Part shown: positions 17,540 through 25,875 of the stretch, in pieces
Layout of the letters: every line of letters starts with the position of its first letter
Numbering within the stretch: the stretch's first letter is position 1
Source: Celeribacter baekdonensis
Lineage (GTDB): Bacteria > Pseudomonadota > Alphaproteobacteria > Rhodobacterales > Rhodobacteraceae
DNA length: 64,000 nt
Direction: 5' to 3'
Assembly: GCF_003047105.1 (NCBI RefSeq)
Contig: NZ_CP028475.1
Location: 2,976,001-3,040,000, forward strand
Made by a program: the position numbers and the translations under genes
Notes under the pieces: generated by a model
Databases searched by the model: none
The model's input: the letters and a program-made list of their open reading frames with translations, nothing else
What the model was told of the DNA's origin: nothing

Positions 17540-18187
17540 GTGCTGATCCACCACCAAAGCCTGCGCCAAAAGCGTGGCTGCCCGGACCCCGTCGATGAGA
17601 ACCACGCCTGAGCTGTGCGTCAAAGTGGCATGATGCGCGGACATGCCCGCACATCCCAAAATCACGGCTTGTGCGCCGCGCGCGCGCATGGCTTTGATCT
17701 CTTTCGTGAGGTGATCCAAGACCTCGGGGCGGCCTTCTTCGACCTCCAAAACCGCGATGCCACTGGCCGAAACCGCAAGGCAGGCCGCCTCAAATCCAAG
17801 GCGTTGAATATTGCCTTCGATCACCGGGACAGAGACATCAAGCGTCGTGACCACGCCGTAGCTTTGACCTTTGAGCAGGGCAAAATGATAGGCCGCTTCG
17901 CCGATTCCGATCACCGGACAATGCGCGGCTGCGCGCAGGACCTCCAAGCCGGTATCATCAAAACAGGCGATGACAATGGCCTCAACGCTCTCTTCGTGCG
18001 CCTTCGGCAACAAAGCCATCAGACCGGGGATCGCCGCCGCGCCATCTTCAGGGCCTTGAATCGCGGGCGGGCCATCCGCGTTGGTCCAGCCTAAAATCTC
18101 GGCCTCAGGCAAGAGCGCGCGGGCGGTCGCCACAACACTCTGTGTCATATGGGCTGAGGCATTCGGATTGAGAAAAAGGATTTTCAC
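17531..18187 (-). CDS. Asp/Glu/hydantoin racemase-like protein
   Basis: 218 residues. Member of the cofactor-independent racemase family, with the two catalytic cysteines placed as expected: Cys75 in VIACFDDTG and Cys179 in LGCAGM. The N-terminus KILFLNPN is typical of the hydantoin racemase branch, and of related enzymes such as maleate isomerase. The start is taken as GTG at 18187, one base after the permease stop; an upstream ATG would add ten residues. It is the last gene of the Pot-type ABC operon, which suggests the imported compound is isomerised after uptake. Substrate unknown. Confidence 0.8.
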   Translation of the reverse strand: MKILFLNPNASAHMTQSVVATARALLPEAEILGWTNADGPPAIQGPEDGAAAIPGLMALLPKAHEESVEAIVIACFDDTGLEVLRAAAHCPVIGIGEAAYHFALLKGQSYGVVTTLDVSVPVIEGNIQRLGFEAACLAVSASGIAVLEVEEGRPEVLDHLTKEIKAMRARGAQAVILGCAGMSAHHATLTHSSGVVLIDGVRAATLLAQALVVDQHSV

Positions 18188-18188
18188 C

Positions 18189-19031
18189 TCAGACCCCTTT
18201 GCCCGCATCGGACCCAAGCCTTGCGCGGCGTTTGCCCAAAATCCACACGATCAAAAGAAACGCGCCGATGATCCAAAGCGAAAACAACGTGGTCATTGTG
18301 CCAAGCGCGTAAATCACCGGCGTAGTCACATTGGTGGTCATGCCAAAGATTTCCAGCGGCAGTGTGTTATACGATCCTGCCGTCAACAAAGTACGGGCGA
18401 ATTCGTCATAGGACAGAGTGAACCCAAACAGGCCCACGCCAATGAGAGAGGGCGCAATGATCGGCAAAACGACATAGCGCACCGTTTGCCATGGCGAGGC
18501 ACCTTGGTCGCGCGCAGCCTCTTCAAAGGATTTGTCGAAACGGTTGAATACGGCAAACATGATCAACAAGCCAAAGGGCAAGGTCCATGTCAGTTGCGAC
18601 CCAAAACCCGACGTGGCCCAGTGGATTTTGAGGCCCAATTGGCTAAAGATCAGGCCGACTCCAAGCGAGATCAGGATCGACGGGATCACCAGTGAGGCGA
18701 TGATCAGGTAAAACAAAATGCCCGAGCCATAGAAGCGTTTCCGAAAGGCAAAGCCGCCCATAACCGACACCACGACCGTCGTCACCATGACCATCAGCCC
18801 AAGCGCAAAGGAACGCCGGAATGATCCCCAAATATCGCCCACCGCCTGTTGTTCAAACAGGTCACGGAACCAATGAAGTGACACACCACGCATCGGAAAG
18901 GTCAGCCCGCCTCCGGGTCCCTGAAAGGATAGGATGCCGATGGTCAGGGTCGGGCCGTAAAGGAACAAGATGAATAGGGCGAAAATCGCGCTGAGGACGT
19001 AGAAGGAACCGGGGCGTTTTTCCATGATCAA
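18189..19031 (-). CDS. ABC transporter permease (PotC/spermidine-putrescine type)
   Basis: 280 residues with about six membrane helices and the coupling loop EEAARDQGASPWQTVRYVVL. It belongs to the binding-protein-dependent permease family of polyamine, iron and 2-aminoethylphosphonate-type importers. It overlaps the first permease by ATGA and lies one base before the racemase start. Confidence 0.9.
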   Translation of the reverse strand: MIMEKRPGSFYVLSAIFALFILFLYGPTLTIGILSFQGPGGGLTFPMRGVSLHWFRDLFEQQAVGDIWGSFRRSFALGLMVMVTTVVVSVMGGFAFRKRFYGSGILFYLIIASLVIPSILISLGVGLIFSQLGLKIHWATSGFGSQLTWTLPFGLLIMFAVFNRFDKSFEEAARDQGASPWQTVRYVVLPIIAPSLIGVGLFGFTLSYDEFARTLLTAGSYNTLPLEIFGMTTNVTTPVIYALGTMTTLFSLWIIGAFLLIVWILGKRRARLGSDAGKGV

Positions 19032-19882
19032 AGCTCCTTGCGAATATCGACAAAGCGCAACAGGATACCGATGACAATCAGCACAGTGATCAACAGGATC
19101 ACGGCGGTGGCGGCGGCGGAGGGGTATTGCAATAGGGCGATGTCATTGGAAATCAGGCGTCCGACATTGGCCTTTTGCGACCCCGACATGAAGCGCACGG
19201 TGATGAAATCGCCCATGACAAGTGTCAGCACAAAGATCGTGCCAATCATGATTCCCGGCTTGGTCAGCGGCACAATCACATGCCGCAACGTTTGAAATCC
19301 GCTCGCGCCATTGTCCCGCGCCGCTTCGATCAAGCTGTGATCAATCCGGGTCATCGTGTTGAAAATCGGCACCACCATGAACAGGGTATAGAGATGGACA
19401 AAGGCCAGGATCACGGAGAAATCCGAATATAAAAGCCACTCCAGCGGCTGATCAATCACGCCCCAGGATTGCAGTGCCGAATTGGCGATGCCATTGCGGC
19501 CAAGGAACGGAATCCATGAGATCATGCGGATGATATTTGAGGTCCAAAATGGGATCGTGCAGAGCAAAAACAGCGCGATTTGCATGGTCTGGCTGCGGAT
19601 GTGAAAGGCGAGGTAATAGGCGACGGTAAAGCCGATCAAAAGCGTCAGCGCCCATGTGATCGCCGCATATTTCAATGTGGCGTAAAACACTTTGTAGGTG
19701 ACAGGCGAGCCGAACAGGAACTCATAATTCTCCAAAGAAAAATCTGGGATGATCGAAAATTCTGTGGCGCGCCAAAAGCTGACCACCACGATGGTGATGA
19801 TCGGCAAGATCAAAAATCCGATGAGGACAAGCGTCAGGGGAGAGGCCTGTAGCCATCCTTGGATGTGACGGTTTTTCAACAT
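19028..19882 (-). CDS. ABC transporter permease (PotB type)
   Basis: 284 residues with about six helices and the coupling loop EAARDNGASGFQTLRHVIVP. It forms the heterodimeric channel with the next permease. It is separated from the upstream binding-protein gene by 113 bases holding a palindromic repeat, which probably tunes expression. Confidence 0.9.
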   Translation of the reverse strand: MLKNRHIQGWLQASPLTLVLIGFLILPIITIVVVSFWRATEFSIIPDFSLENYEFLFGSPVTYKVFYATLKYAAITWALTLLIGFTVAYYLAFHIRSQTMQIALFLLCTIPFWTSNIIRMISWIPFLGRNGIANSALQSWGVIDQPLEWLLYSDFSVILAFVHLYTLFMVVPIFNTMTRIDHSLIEAARDNGASGFQTLRHVIVPLTKPGIMIGTIFVLTLVMGDFITVRFMSGSQKANVGRLISNDIALLQYPSAAATAVILLITVLIVIGILLRFVDIRKEL

Positions 19883-19904
19883 CTGTCCTCACTCAACACC
19901 GGGT

Positions 19905-19995
19905 CTCGCCCGCGCGCTTCTTTTGTCTGAAAATATCTCGGGGGAGGAAGGTGCGGCCCCGTAGGGCTGCACCGGCGGGGCAGAGCCCCCTCATA
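19905..19995 (-). repeat. Palindromic intergenic element (REP-like, Rhodobacteraceae style)
   Basis: Two GC-rich dyads lie between the binding-protein and permease genes: GGTGCGGCCC/GGGCTGCACC and a GGGGC/GCCCC pair. On the minus strand they are followed by CCTCCCCCGAGATATTTTCA. From memory, a GC palindrome followed by a CCCCGAGATATTTT-like string is a common interspersed 3' element in roseobacter and Rhodobacter genomes. No other copy was seen in this window. Confidence 0.45.
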
Positions 19996-21261
19996 TTAGG
20001 AGGCGATGAATTCGTTCCATTTGCGGACCATGTATTGGTTCTCATCCATGACCGCGTTCCAACAGGCGACAGAGCCCATCCGGTCGTAGAATGATCCACC
20101 ATCACGGGTCTCACCCGCCTTGGCCAACACATCGCCAAACGGGGAGGTGATGTCGCCGGTGGCCGCTTTGCCTTCAAACCAGTAGCCCCATTCGTTTTCG
20201 GACATGTACTCTTTGGAGGTCTCCGGCACAGCGGAGTAGTAGCCCTGACGCATCAGGAACCCGCCGACCCAGCCATCGAGATACCAGTTGATGTATTCGT
20301 AAGCCGCATCCAGCTCCATGCCCGTCAGGGATTTCGAAAGCCCGATGCCGCCACCCCAAGAGCGATAGCCTTCTTTGAGCGGTTGATAGACACACTCAAT
20401 GCCGCGCGATTTCACCGCAGTGATCGCAGGCGACCACATGGATTGGATCACAACTTCGCCAGAGGCCATCAGGTTCACCGACTCGTCAAAGCTCTTCCAA
20501 AAGGCGCGGAACTGACCGGCTTTTTTGGCTTCGGTGAAAATCGCAAATGTCTTGTCGATCTCGTCTTTGGTCATGTTGCCTTTGTCGGCATATTGGATTT
20601 CACCCATCGCTTCACAGACCATCGCCATGTCCATGATGCCGATCGAGGAGATGTCGAGGATCGAGGCTTTGCCTTTGAACTCAGGGTTCAACAGTTCGGC
20701 CCATGTGTTGATCGGACGGCCGATCAGGTCAGGGCGGATGCCCAGCGTGTCGGCGTTGTAGATCGTTGGGATCAGGGTCATCCAGCCGGTTTCTTCGGTG
20801 GCAAATGAGGTCGCGCCCGGACCTTCGACAAAGCCGACGGTGGAGGGCGCGGTGCCTTGGGCGATCACGCTGTCCGGGGTCAGTTTGCCGGATTTAAAAA
20901 TGCCGACGATCTTGTCGTAATTCTTGATTTTGGACGTGTCCATGGCCTGAAGATTTCCGGTCGGCCAGACCTTTTTACAAATCCAATATTCGATATCGGC
21001 GATGTCAAAACTGTCGGGCTGGGTCGCGGCGCGTTGGGTCACGGAATCGGAATCCAATGCGGTCATTTCAAGCGTGAAACCCAAGTCTTCTTTCACCTTT
21101 TGCCCAACTTCATTGAGGTTGGACACCCCGGTGCCGAATTGGCGCAGAGTGATATCTTTGATTTCCTGTGCCCAGACCATGGGCGCGGGGAATGCAGAGG
21201 CTGCGGCTGCGGCAGCCCCGCCCTTAAGCACCGCGCGGCGCGAATAACGCATTTTAGACAT
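19996..21261 (-). CDS. ABC transporter extracellular solute-binding protein (PotD/PotF-like)
   Basis: 421 residues. The N-terminus MSKMRYSRRAVLKGG followed by an Ala-rich stretch and PAPMVWAQ looks like a twin-arginine signal peptide. The mature part is a periplasmic binding fold of the polyamine/iron group, with a cleft segment QSMWSPAITAVK and several surface tryptophans near the C-terminus. The ATG at 21261 places the signal correctly. Ligand unknown: the polyamine label rests on family likeness only, and the neighbouring racemase argues for an amino acid or hydantoin-like solute. Confidence 0.88.
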   Translation of the reverse strand: MSKMRYSRRAVLKGGAAAAAASAFPAPMVWAQEIKDITLRQFGTGVSNLNEVGQKVKEDLGFTLEMTALDSDSVTQRAATQPDSFDIADIEYWICKKVWPTGNLQAMDTSKIKNYDKIVGIFKSGKLTPDSVIAQGTAPSTVGFVEGPGATSFATEETGWMTLIPTIYNADTLGIRPDLIGRPINTWAELLNPEFKGKASILDISSIGIMDMAMVCEAMGEIQYADKGNMTKDEIDKTFAIFTEAKKAGQFRAFWKSFDESVNLMASGEVVIQSMWSPAITAVKSRGIECVYQPLKEGYRSWGGGIGLSKSLTGMELDAAYEYINWYLDGWVGGFLMRQGYYSAVPETSKEYMSENEWGYWFEGKAATGDITSPFGDVLAKAGETRDGGSFYDRMGSVACWNAVMDENQYMVRKWNEFIAS

Positions 21262-21299
21262 GACAATCTTCCCTTGTTGCAGAGGTTTTGGAGGAGAGG

Positions 21300-22274
21300 T
21301 TAGGCTTGGAGGCGGTGGACCCGCCCCTCGTCCCAAGCAAGCCGCACGGCATCGCCCGGATTTTTCGGCATTTGAAAAAATTGATCTTCGGGCACCAGCG
21401 CCAAGACTTCTTCGCCCGCGTTGGTCATCGAGGTCATTGCCACATGCGCGCCCTGATATTCGACCGAGGTCACAGTTGCGGCCAGTCCGGCCTCGCCCAA
21501 AGTGACCTCATCGGCACGTAGGGCGACCTTGGTGCCATTCAGCGAAATCACATTATGTCCGCCCATGAAACGTGCCACGAATTCGGTGCGCGGCGTGTTC
21601 CACACGCTGCGCGCGGGGCCGGCCTGTTCAATCACCGCATTGTTCATCACCACGATCTCATCGGCCAGCGCCAGCGCTTCGTCCTGCCCATGGGTGACGT
21701 GTAAAAAGGTGATGCCCAGCTCGCGTTGAATGCGTTTCAATTCGGCTCGCACTTTGATGCGCAAAAACGGATCAAGGGCGGAGAGAGGTTCGTCGAGCAA
21801 CAACACTCGCGGCTTGGTCACCAAAGCCCGCGCCAAAGCGACACGTTGCTGTTGTCCACCCGAAAGCTGTGCCGGGAGCCGGTCGGCAAAGGCAGTCATT
21901 TGCACCAGTTCCAACATCTCGTTGGCGGCCTTGTGGCGCGCGGGTTTGTCGGTGCCCTTCATTCGCAACGAGAAGGCGACGTTGTCACGGACGTTCAAAT
22001 GCGGGAACAGCGCGTAGTTTTGAAACATCATCGCAGTGCCGCGTTTGGCCGGGGGCAGGTGTGAAATATCAAATCCATCCAATAGGATAGAGCCGTCAGA
22101 GACGCTTTCGTGCCCGGCGATCATCCGCAGTGTTGTGGATTTTCCGCACCCCGATGGCCCCAAAAGGCAGACATAGCTGCCATTTTGAAAGACATAGTTG
22201 ATCTGATCTACGGCGGTTGTCGTGCCATAGCGCTTTGTCAGATTGACGAGTTCAAGGTCTTTGCCAGAGCGCAT
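21300..22274 (-). CDS. ABC transporter ATP-binding protein (PotA type)
   Basis: 324 residues from the ATG at 22274, preceded by AAAGGATGG. It has Walker [10 protein letters not shown], signature LSGGQQQRVALARAL, Walker B LLLDEPLSALD, switch histidine VTHGQDEALA, and a C-terminal TOBE-type domain (about residues 240-324). First gene of the operon encoding the binding protein, two permeases and the racemase. It is divergent from a GntR gene across a 250-base region with a palindrome. Confidence 0.92.
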   Translation of the reverse strand: MRSGKDLELVNLTKRYGTTTAVDQINYVFQNGSYVCLLGPSGCGKSTTLRMIAGHESVSDGSILLDGFDISHLPPAKRGTAMMFQNYALFPHLNVRDNVAFSLRMKGTDKPARHKAANEMLELVQMTAFADRLPAQLSGGQQQRVALARALVTKPRVLLLDEPLSALDPFLRIKVRAELKRIQRELGITFLHVTHGQDEALALADEIVVMNNAVIEQAGPARSVWNTPRTEFVARFMGGHNVISLNGTKVALRADEVTLGEAGLAATVTSVEYQGAHVAMTSMTNAGEEVLALVPEDQFFQMPKNPGDAVRLAWDEGRVHRLQA

Positions 22275-22425
22275 GTGCAATCCATCCTTTGGGGTCCGAT
22301 GGCGTTTACGCTTGTCCGGTTTTTTGCAGGGCAGAAGATTTTTTCGCAGTTGTAGTGGGTGCACACATCAAATGCCCATTGATTGGGCGCTCTGTACATA
22401 AAGGTGCATTAATTATGCGCCATGT

Positions 22426-22435
22426 TTGTATACAA
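22426..22435. promoter_or_regulatory. Palindromic GntR operator candidate
   Basis: TTGTATACAA is a perfect ten-base palindrome in the divergent region between the ABC operon and the GntR gene. A related half-site, TTGTAGAC, follows two bases later. FadR/VanR-subfamily regulators typically bind short AT-rich palindromes of the TTGTATACAA kind, so autoregulation and control of the transporter are plausible. Confidence 0.5.
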
Positions 22436-22526
22436 TATTGTAGACGATATAATTCAACCATCGGGCTTGAGAATCAGTGCGTGCGGCGAAAAGCTCCAAA
22501 GACGGAAAGTACGAAGGATATCGGTG

Positions 22527-23213
22527 ATGCAGGGTATGGTGGAGCACAGCGGCGGTGGCAGCGGCAAAGTCGCGGACAGTCTGGCGACAGCCATTCACGA
22601 ACACCGCCTGTCGCCGGGGATGAAGCTGAACGAAGACGAGGTGGGTGAGATTTACGGTGTCAGCCGCACGGTGGTGCGAGCCGCGCTGCAACACTTGGCC
22701 CACGACCGCCTTGTCGAACTCAAACGCAATCGCGGAGCCTTTGTTGCCCAGCCTTCTGTGCGTGAGGCGCGCGAGGTGTTTGAGGCCCGCGCGCTTTTGG
22801 AGCCGCGCACCGCGCGTTCCGCTGCTGAACGGGCCACTGCTTCCGATATAAAGGTCCTGCAAAAGCATATAGACGCCGAACATGCCGCATTGCACGCGGG
22901 CGACACCGGACGTGCGCTGCATCTGTCGGGAATGTTTCACATCGAAATGGCCCGGATCGCCGATCAAACCACCATTGCGGACTTCATCGCCCAACTGGTG
23001 TCGCGCTCTTCGCTGATCATCGCGTTGTATTGGCAACGCCGCACCGCGCTTTGCGAAAGCCACGCCCATGACGCGCTGATCAAGGCGCTCGGACGCAATG
23101 ATCCAGATGCGGCGGAGGAATTGATGAAACACCATCTGGTTGATCTGTTGACCTCGCTCGATCTGCGCGATCAGCCCTCTGTCGCGAAATCGTTGAAAGA
23201 TGCGTTGAAATGA
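22527..23213 (+). CDS. GntR family transcriptional regulator (FadR/FCD subfamily)
   Basis: 228 residues. The N-terminal winged helix (about residues 10-72) includes EIYGVSRTVVRAALQHL and the wing LVELKRNRGAFVAQP. The C-terminal all-helical FCD ligand domain has its usual start (FEARALLEPRTARSAAERAT) and scattered His residues for metal or ligand binding. The ATG at 22527 has GAAGGA upstream. Divergence from the Pot-type operon suggests it controls uptake of that solute. It overlaps the GNAT gene by ATGA. Confidence 0.9.
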   Translation: MQGMVEHSGGGSGKVADSLATAIHEHRLSPGMKLNEDEVGEIYGVSRTVVRAALQHLAHDRLVELKRNRGAFVAQPSVREAREVFEARALLEPRTARSAAERATASDIKVLQKHIDAEHAALHAGDTGRALHLSGMFHIEMARIADQTTIADFIAQLVSRSSLIIALYWQRRTALCESHAHDALIKALGRNDPDAAEELMKHHLVDLLTSLDLRDQPSVAKSLKDALK

Positions 23214-24042
23214 ACCTGCGCTCTGCGGAGCCGCAGGATTTGGTACGTGTCTTGGATTGGGCGCGCGCGGAAGGGTGGAACCCCGGACTGGACGACGCAT
23301 CGGCGTTTTGGGGCGCAGACGGGGACGGTTTTTTTGTGGCAGAGGTCGAGGATCAAATCGTCGCGGCCATTTCTGTGGTCAATCACGATGCGGATTTTGC
23401 CTTTCTGGGCCTCTACCTGTGCCTGCCCGCATTCAGGGGCGCGGGATCGGCTATGCGCTCTGGACTGAGGCGTTGAAACACGCCGGAACACGCACGATTG
23501 GACTGGATGGGGTGGCCGCGCAAGAGGCCAATTATGCCAAGTCCGGCTTTGTCAAAACCGGGTCTACGGCGCGGTTTGAGGGTGGGATCCCTGTCGTGGT
23601 GTTGCCGGGTTTGCGACCGATGATGCCGCAGGATATGATTGCCATCGCCACATTGGATCGGCTGGCCAATGGCTATACGCGCCCGTGTTTCCTGTCCGGG
23701 TGGCTTTTAGGAACCGAAACGCAACAGAGCGTTGTTTGCGAAAAAGACGACCAGATCACCGGTTTTGCCACGGCCCGTTTGTGTCACCAAGGCTGCAAAA
23801 TTGGGCCGGTGATTGCCCCGGATCAACAGACGGCTTTGGCGTTGATGCACAGCGCGGCACAGGCCTTGGGGGCTTCGGATGTCATTGTCGATGTCCCTGA
23901 TCTGCAACAAGATTTTCGTCAGACACTCATCGCCAAAGGGTTCGAGCTCACGTTTGAGACCGCGCGTATGTATCGTGGCCAGCCGCCCAATCCCCCCGCC
24001 GTGCAAACGCTCTATGGCATCGCCACGATGGAGCTTGGCTGA
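23210..24042 (+). pseudogene. GNAT family N-acetyltransferase, frameshifted
   Basis: The first frame (from 23210) ends at 23476. The rest of the protein continues in another frame to 24042. The break falls inside the acetyl-CoA-binding motif: one added G between 23436 and 23445 would give FRGRGIGYALWTEAL or FRGAGIGYALWTEAL, a perfect GNAT R-G-x-G-I-G signature, and a protein of about 277 residues with a second GNAT-like half. Clean repair by one base suggests a recent mutation or a sequencing error, not long decay. It is translationally coupled to the GntR gene. Confidence 0.8.
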
Positions 24043-24120
24043 AGGTCGGTTTGCAATTGTCTCGCCTCACCTGCCTCGCTACCCTATGTCGGGCTGAGGG
24101 GCAGGAACAAGGGGGACGAC

Positions 24121-24807
24121 ATGTTTGATCTGGTGATCTTTGACTGTGACGGCGTGTTGATTGACAGCGAAGTGATTTCCGCGCGGATGTTGATCGCTGA
24201 GCTCAAAGGCTATGGCGTGATCATCGACACCGCTTATGTCGCTCAGCATTTCCTTGGTCGTAGCTATCCCGTGGTGCTGGATCAAATCCAAAAGGAATTT
24301 GGGATCACCTTGCCCGATGGGTTTGAGGCCGAGTATCGCGCCCGGTTGATGGCCGCGTTTGAGGCGGATTTGAAAATCATGCCGGGGGTGCGCGAGGTGA
24401 TCGAACAGTTGCGCGTGCCCTATGCTTTGGCGACCAGTTCAAGCCCGCCGCGGCTGGCACAATCGCTGTTGATGGTGGAATTGGCAGGTTTATTCGAGGA
24501 TCGCACCACGACGTCCAAAGAAGTCTCTCGCGGCAAACCGGCCCCGGATATGTTTCTTTTGGCGGCGCAGAAAAACGGGGTTTCGCCTGAGCGCTGTTTG
24601 GTGATCGAGGATTCCTTGGCGGGGGTTCAGGCCGGGCTTTCGGCGGGAATGACCGTGTGGCGGTTTGTGGGCGGCAGTCACCTGGCTGGGTTGGACCTTG
24701 ATATGTCTAAGCCGCCACAGGCCCATCGTGTATTTGCATCCTACGGCGAATTCTTTCATTCTGCCGAATACCTTATGAAGGATATGTCCGATCATGACGC
24801 AGGCTAA
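24121..24807 (+). CDS. HAD family hydrolase, subfamily IA (phosphatase/phosphoglucomutase-like)
   Basis: 228 residues. HAD motif I is FDCDGVLIDSE (nucleophile Asp8, acid Asp10), motif II is in ALATSSSP, motif III is the lysine in SRGKPAPDMF, and motif IV is VIEDSLAGVQAG. Relatives include beta-phosphoglucomutases and sugar-phosphate phosphatases. It overlaps the SorC-family regulator by 14 bases and precedes a polyol operon, so a sugar phosphate is a likely substrate. The exact reaction is not visible. Confidence 0.88.
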   Translation: MFDLVIFDCDGVLIDSEVISARMLIAELKGYGVIIDTAYVAQHFLGRSYPVVLDQIQKEFGITLPDGFEAEYRARLMAAFEADLKIMPGVREVIEQLRVPYALATSSSPPRLAQSLLMVELAGLFEDRTTTSKEVSRGKPAPDMFLLAAQKNGVSPERCLVIEDSLAGVQAGLSAGMTVWRFVGGSHLAGLDLDMSKPPQAHRVFASYGEFFHSAEYLMKDMSDHDAG

Positions 24808-25765
24808 ACCCAAGGGCAATGTCGACGATACAGACATCTCGCCACGCGATTTGGCGGCGCGCGCGGCATGGTTGTCCTTTGTCGGTGGGCTGACCCAAGA
24901 CCAGATTGCGCAGGAGCTGGGCATTTCTCGGCAAAGAGCGCAGCGGCTTGTGGCGCGGGCTTCTTCTGAGGGGTTGATCCGGGTGCGGATTGAACATCCG
25001 ATTGCCGAATGTCTTGAGCTGGAACGGGCTTTGAAGTCCCGGTTTGGTCTGACCTCTGCCTGGGTGTCGCCGGGGCTTGGGGCGGGGGGTGATCCACTTC
25101 AGGGCCTTGCCCCTTTTGTTGCCCCGGTGCTGGAGCGGCTGTTTGCCTCTGAGGAGCCGAAAGTCTTTGCCTTGGGCACGGGGCGGACACTTAAAACCGT
25201 GGTTGAGCAATTGCGCGCAGTCGATGGATCGCACCACAAGCTCGTATCGCTGATCGGGAATGTTGCACCTGACAGCTCCGCCTCGTTTTACGAGGTGATC
25301 ATGCGGTTTGCCGAAAAAATTCGGGCCCGTCATTACCCGATGTCGGTGCCTGTTGCGGCGCGTGATGAGGTTGAACTGACCCTATATCGGTCCTTGCCAC
25401 ATGTCATGGCGTCACGCGAATTGGCCAAATCCGCCGATCTCGCGATTGTCGGGATCGGTCAAATGAGCGATGACGCGCCACTTTATGTTGATGGGTTTCT
25501 CTCCGCCGAGGAATTGACCGCGGTGCGTGCCTCCGGCGGTGTTGGCGAGATATGTGGTCACATTTTTGATGCCGATGGCAGATACCTTGATCACCCCGTC
25601 AATGACCGCATGGTGGGGGTACGCGTGCCCGAAGCGGACATGCCCGTGTATTGCATTGGCGCGGGCGCGAGTAAGCTTGCGGCGCTCGATGCTGCACTGC
25701 GAGGTGGATTGATCGACGGATTGTTCACTGACGAGTGGACGGCTAAGTCTCTTATTTCGCAGTAA
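24794..25765 (+). CDS. SorC/DeoR-type sugar-binding transcriptional regulator
   Basis: 323 residues. An N-terminal helix-turn-helix (about residues 33-57, LTQDQIAQELGISRQRAQRL) is followed by a sugar-binding (SorC-like) effector domain. It lies directly upstream of and on the same strand as the polyol transport operon, and probably controls it in response to a polyol or a phosphorylated sugar. A perfect TGAGCA-AA-TGCTCA palindrome in the next intergenic region is a candidate target. Confidence 0.9.
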   Translation: MTQAKPKGNVDDTDISPRDLAARAAWLSFVGGLTQDQIAQELGISRQRAQRLVARASSEGLIRVRIEHPIAECLELERALKSRFGLTSAWVSPGLGAGGDPLQGLAPFVAPVLERLFASEEPKVFALGTGRTLKTVVEQLRAVDGSHHKLVSLIGNVAPDSSASFYEVIMRFAEKIRARHYPMSVPVAARDEVELTLYRSLPHVMASRELAKSADLAIVGIGQMSDDAPLYVDGFLSAEELTAVRASGGVGEICGHIFDADGRYLDHPVNDRMVGVRVPEADMPVYCIGAGASKLAALDAALRGGLIDGLFTDEWTAKSLISQ

Positions 25766-25823
25766 AAAAAATCTCCCAAAGGGCTTTCATTTAATCGCTC
25801 TTGACAGACTCTATGTTTATGAG

Positions 25824-25856
25824 TGAGCATTGGTCCATGAAGTGAGCAAATGCTCA
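25824..25856. promoter_or_regulatory. SorC-type operator candidate upstream of smoE
   Basis: TGAGCA-AA-TGCTCA (25843-25856) is a perfect palindrome, with an extra TGAGCA half-site 19 bases upstream (25824-25829). A TTGACA hexamer lies at 25801 but without a convincing -10. The cluster sits 20-50 bases before smoE, just downstream of the regulator gene. Confidence 0.5.
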
Positions 25857-25875
25857 ATTCGTAAGGGAGGATACC

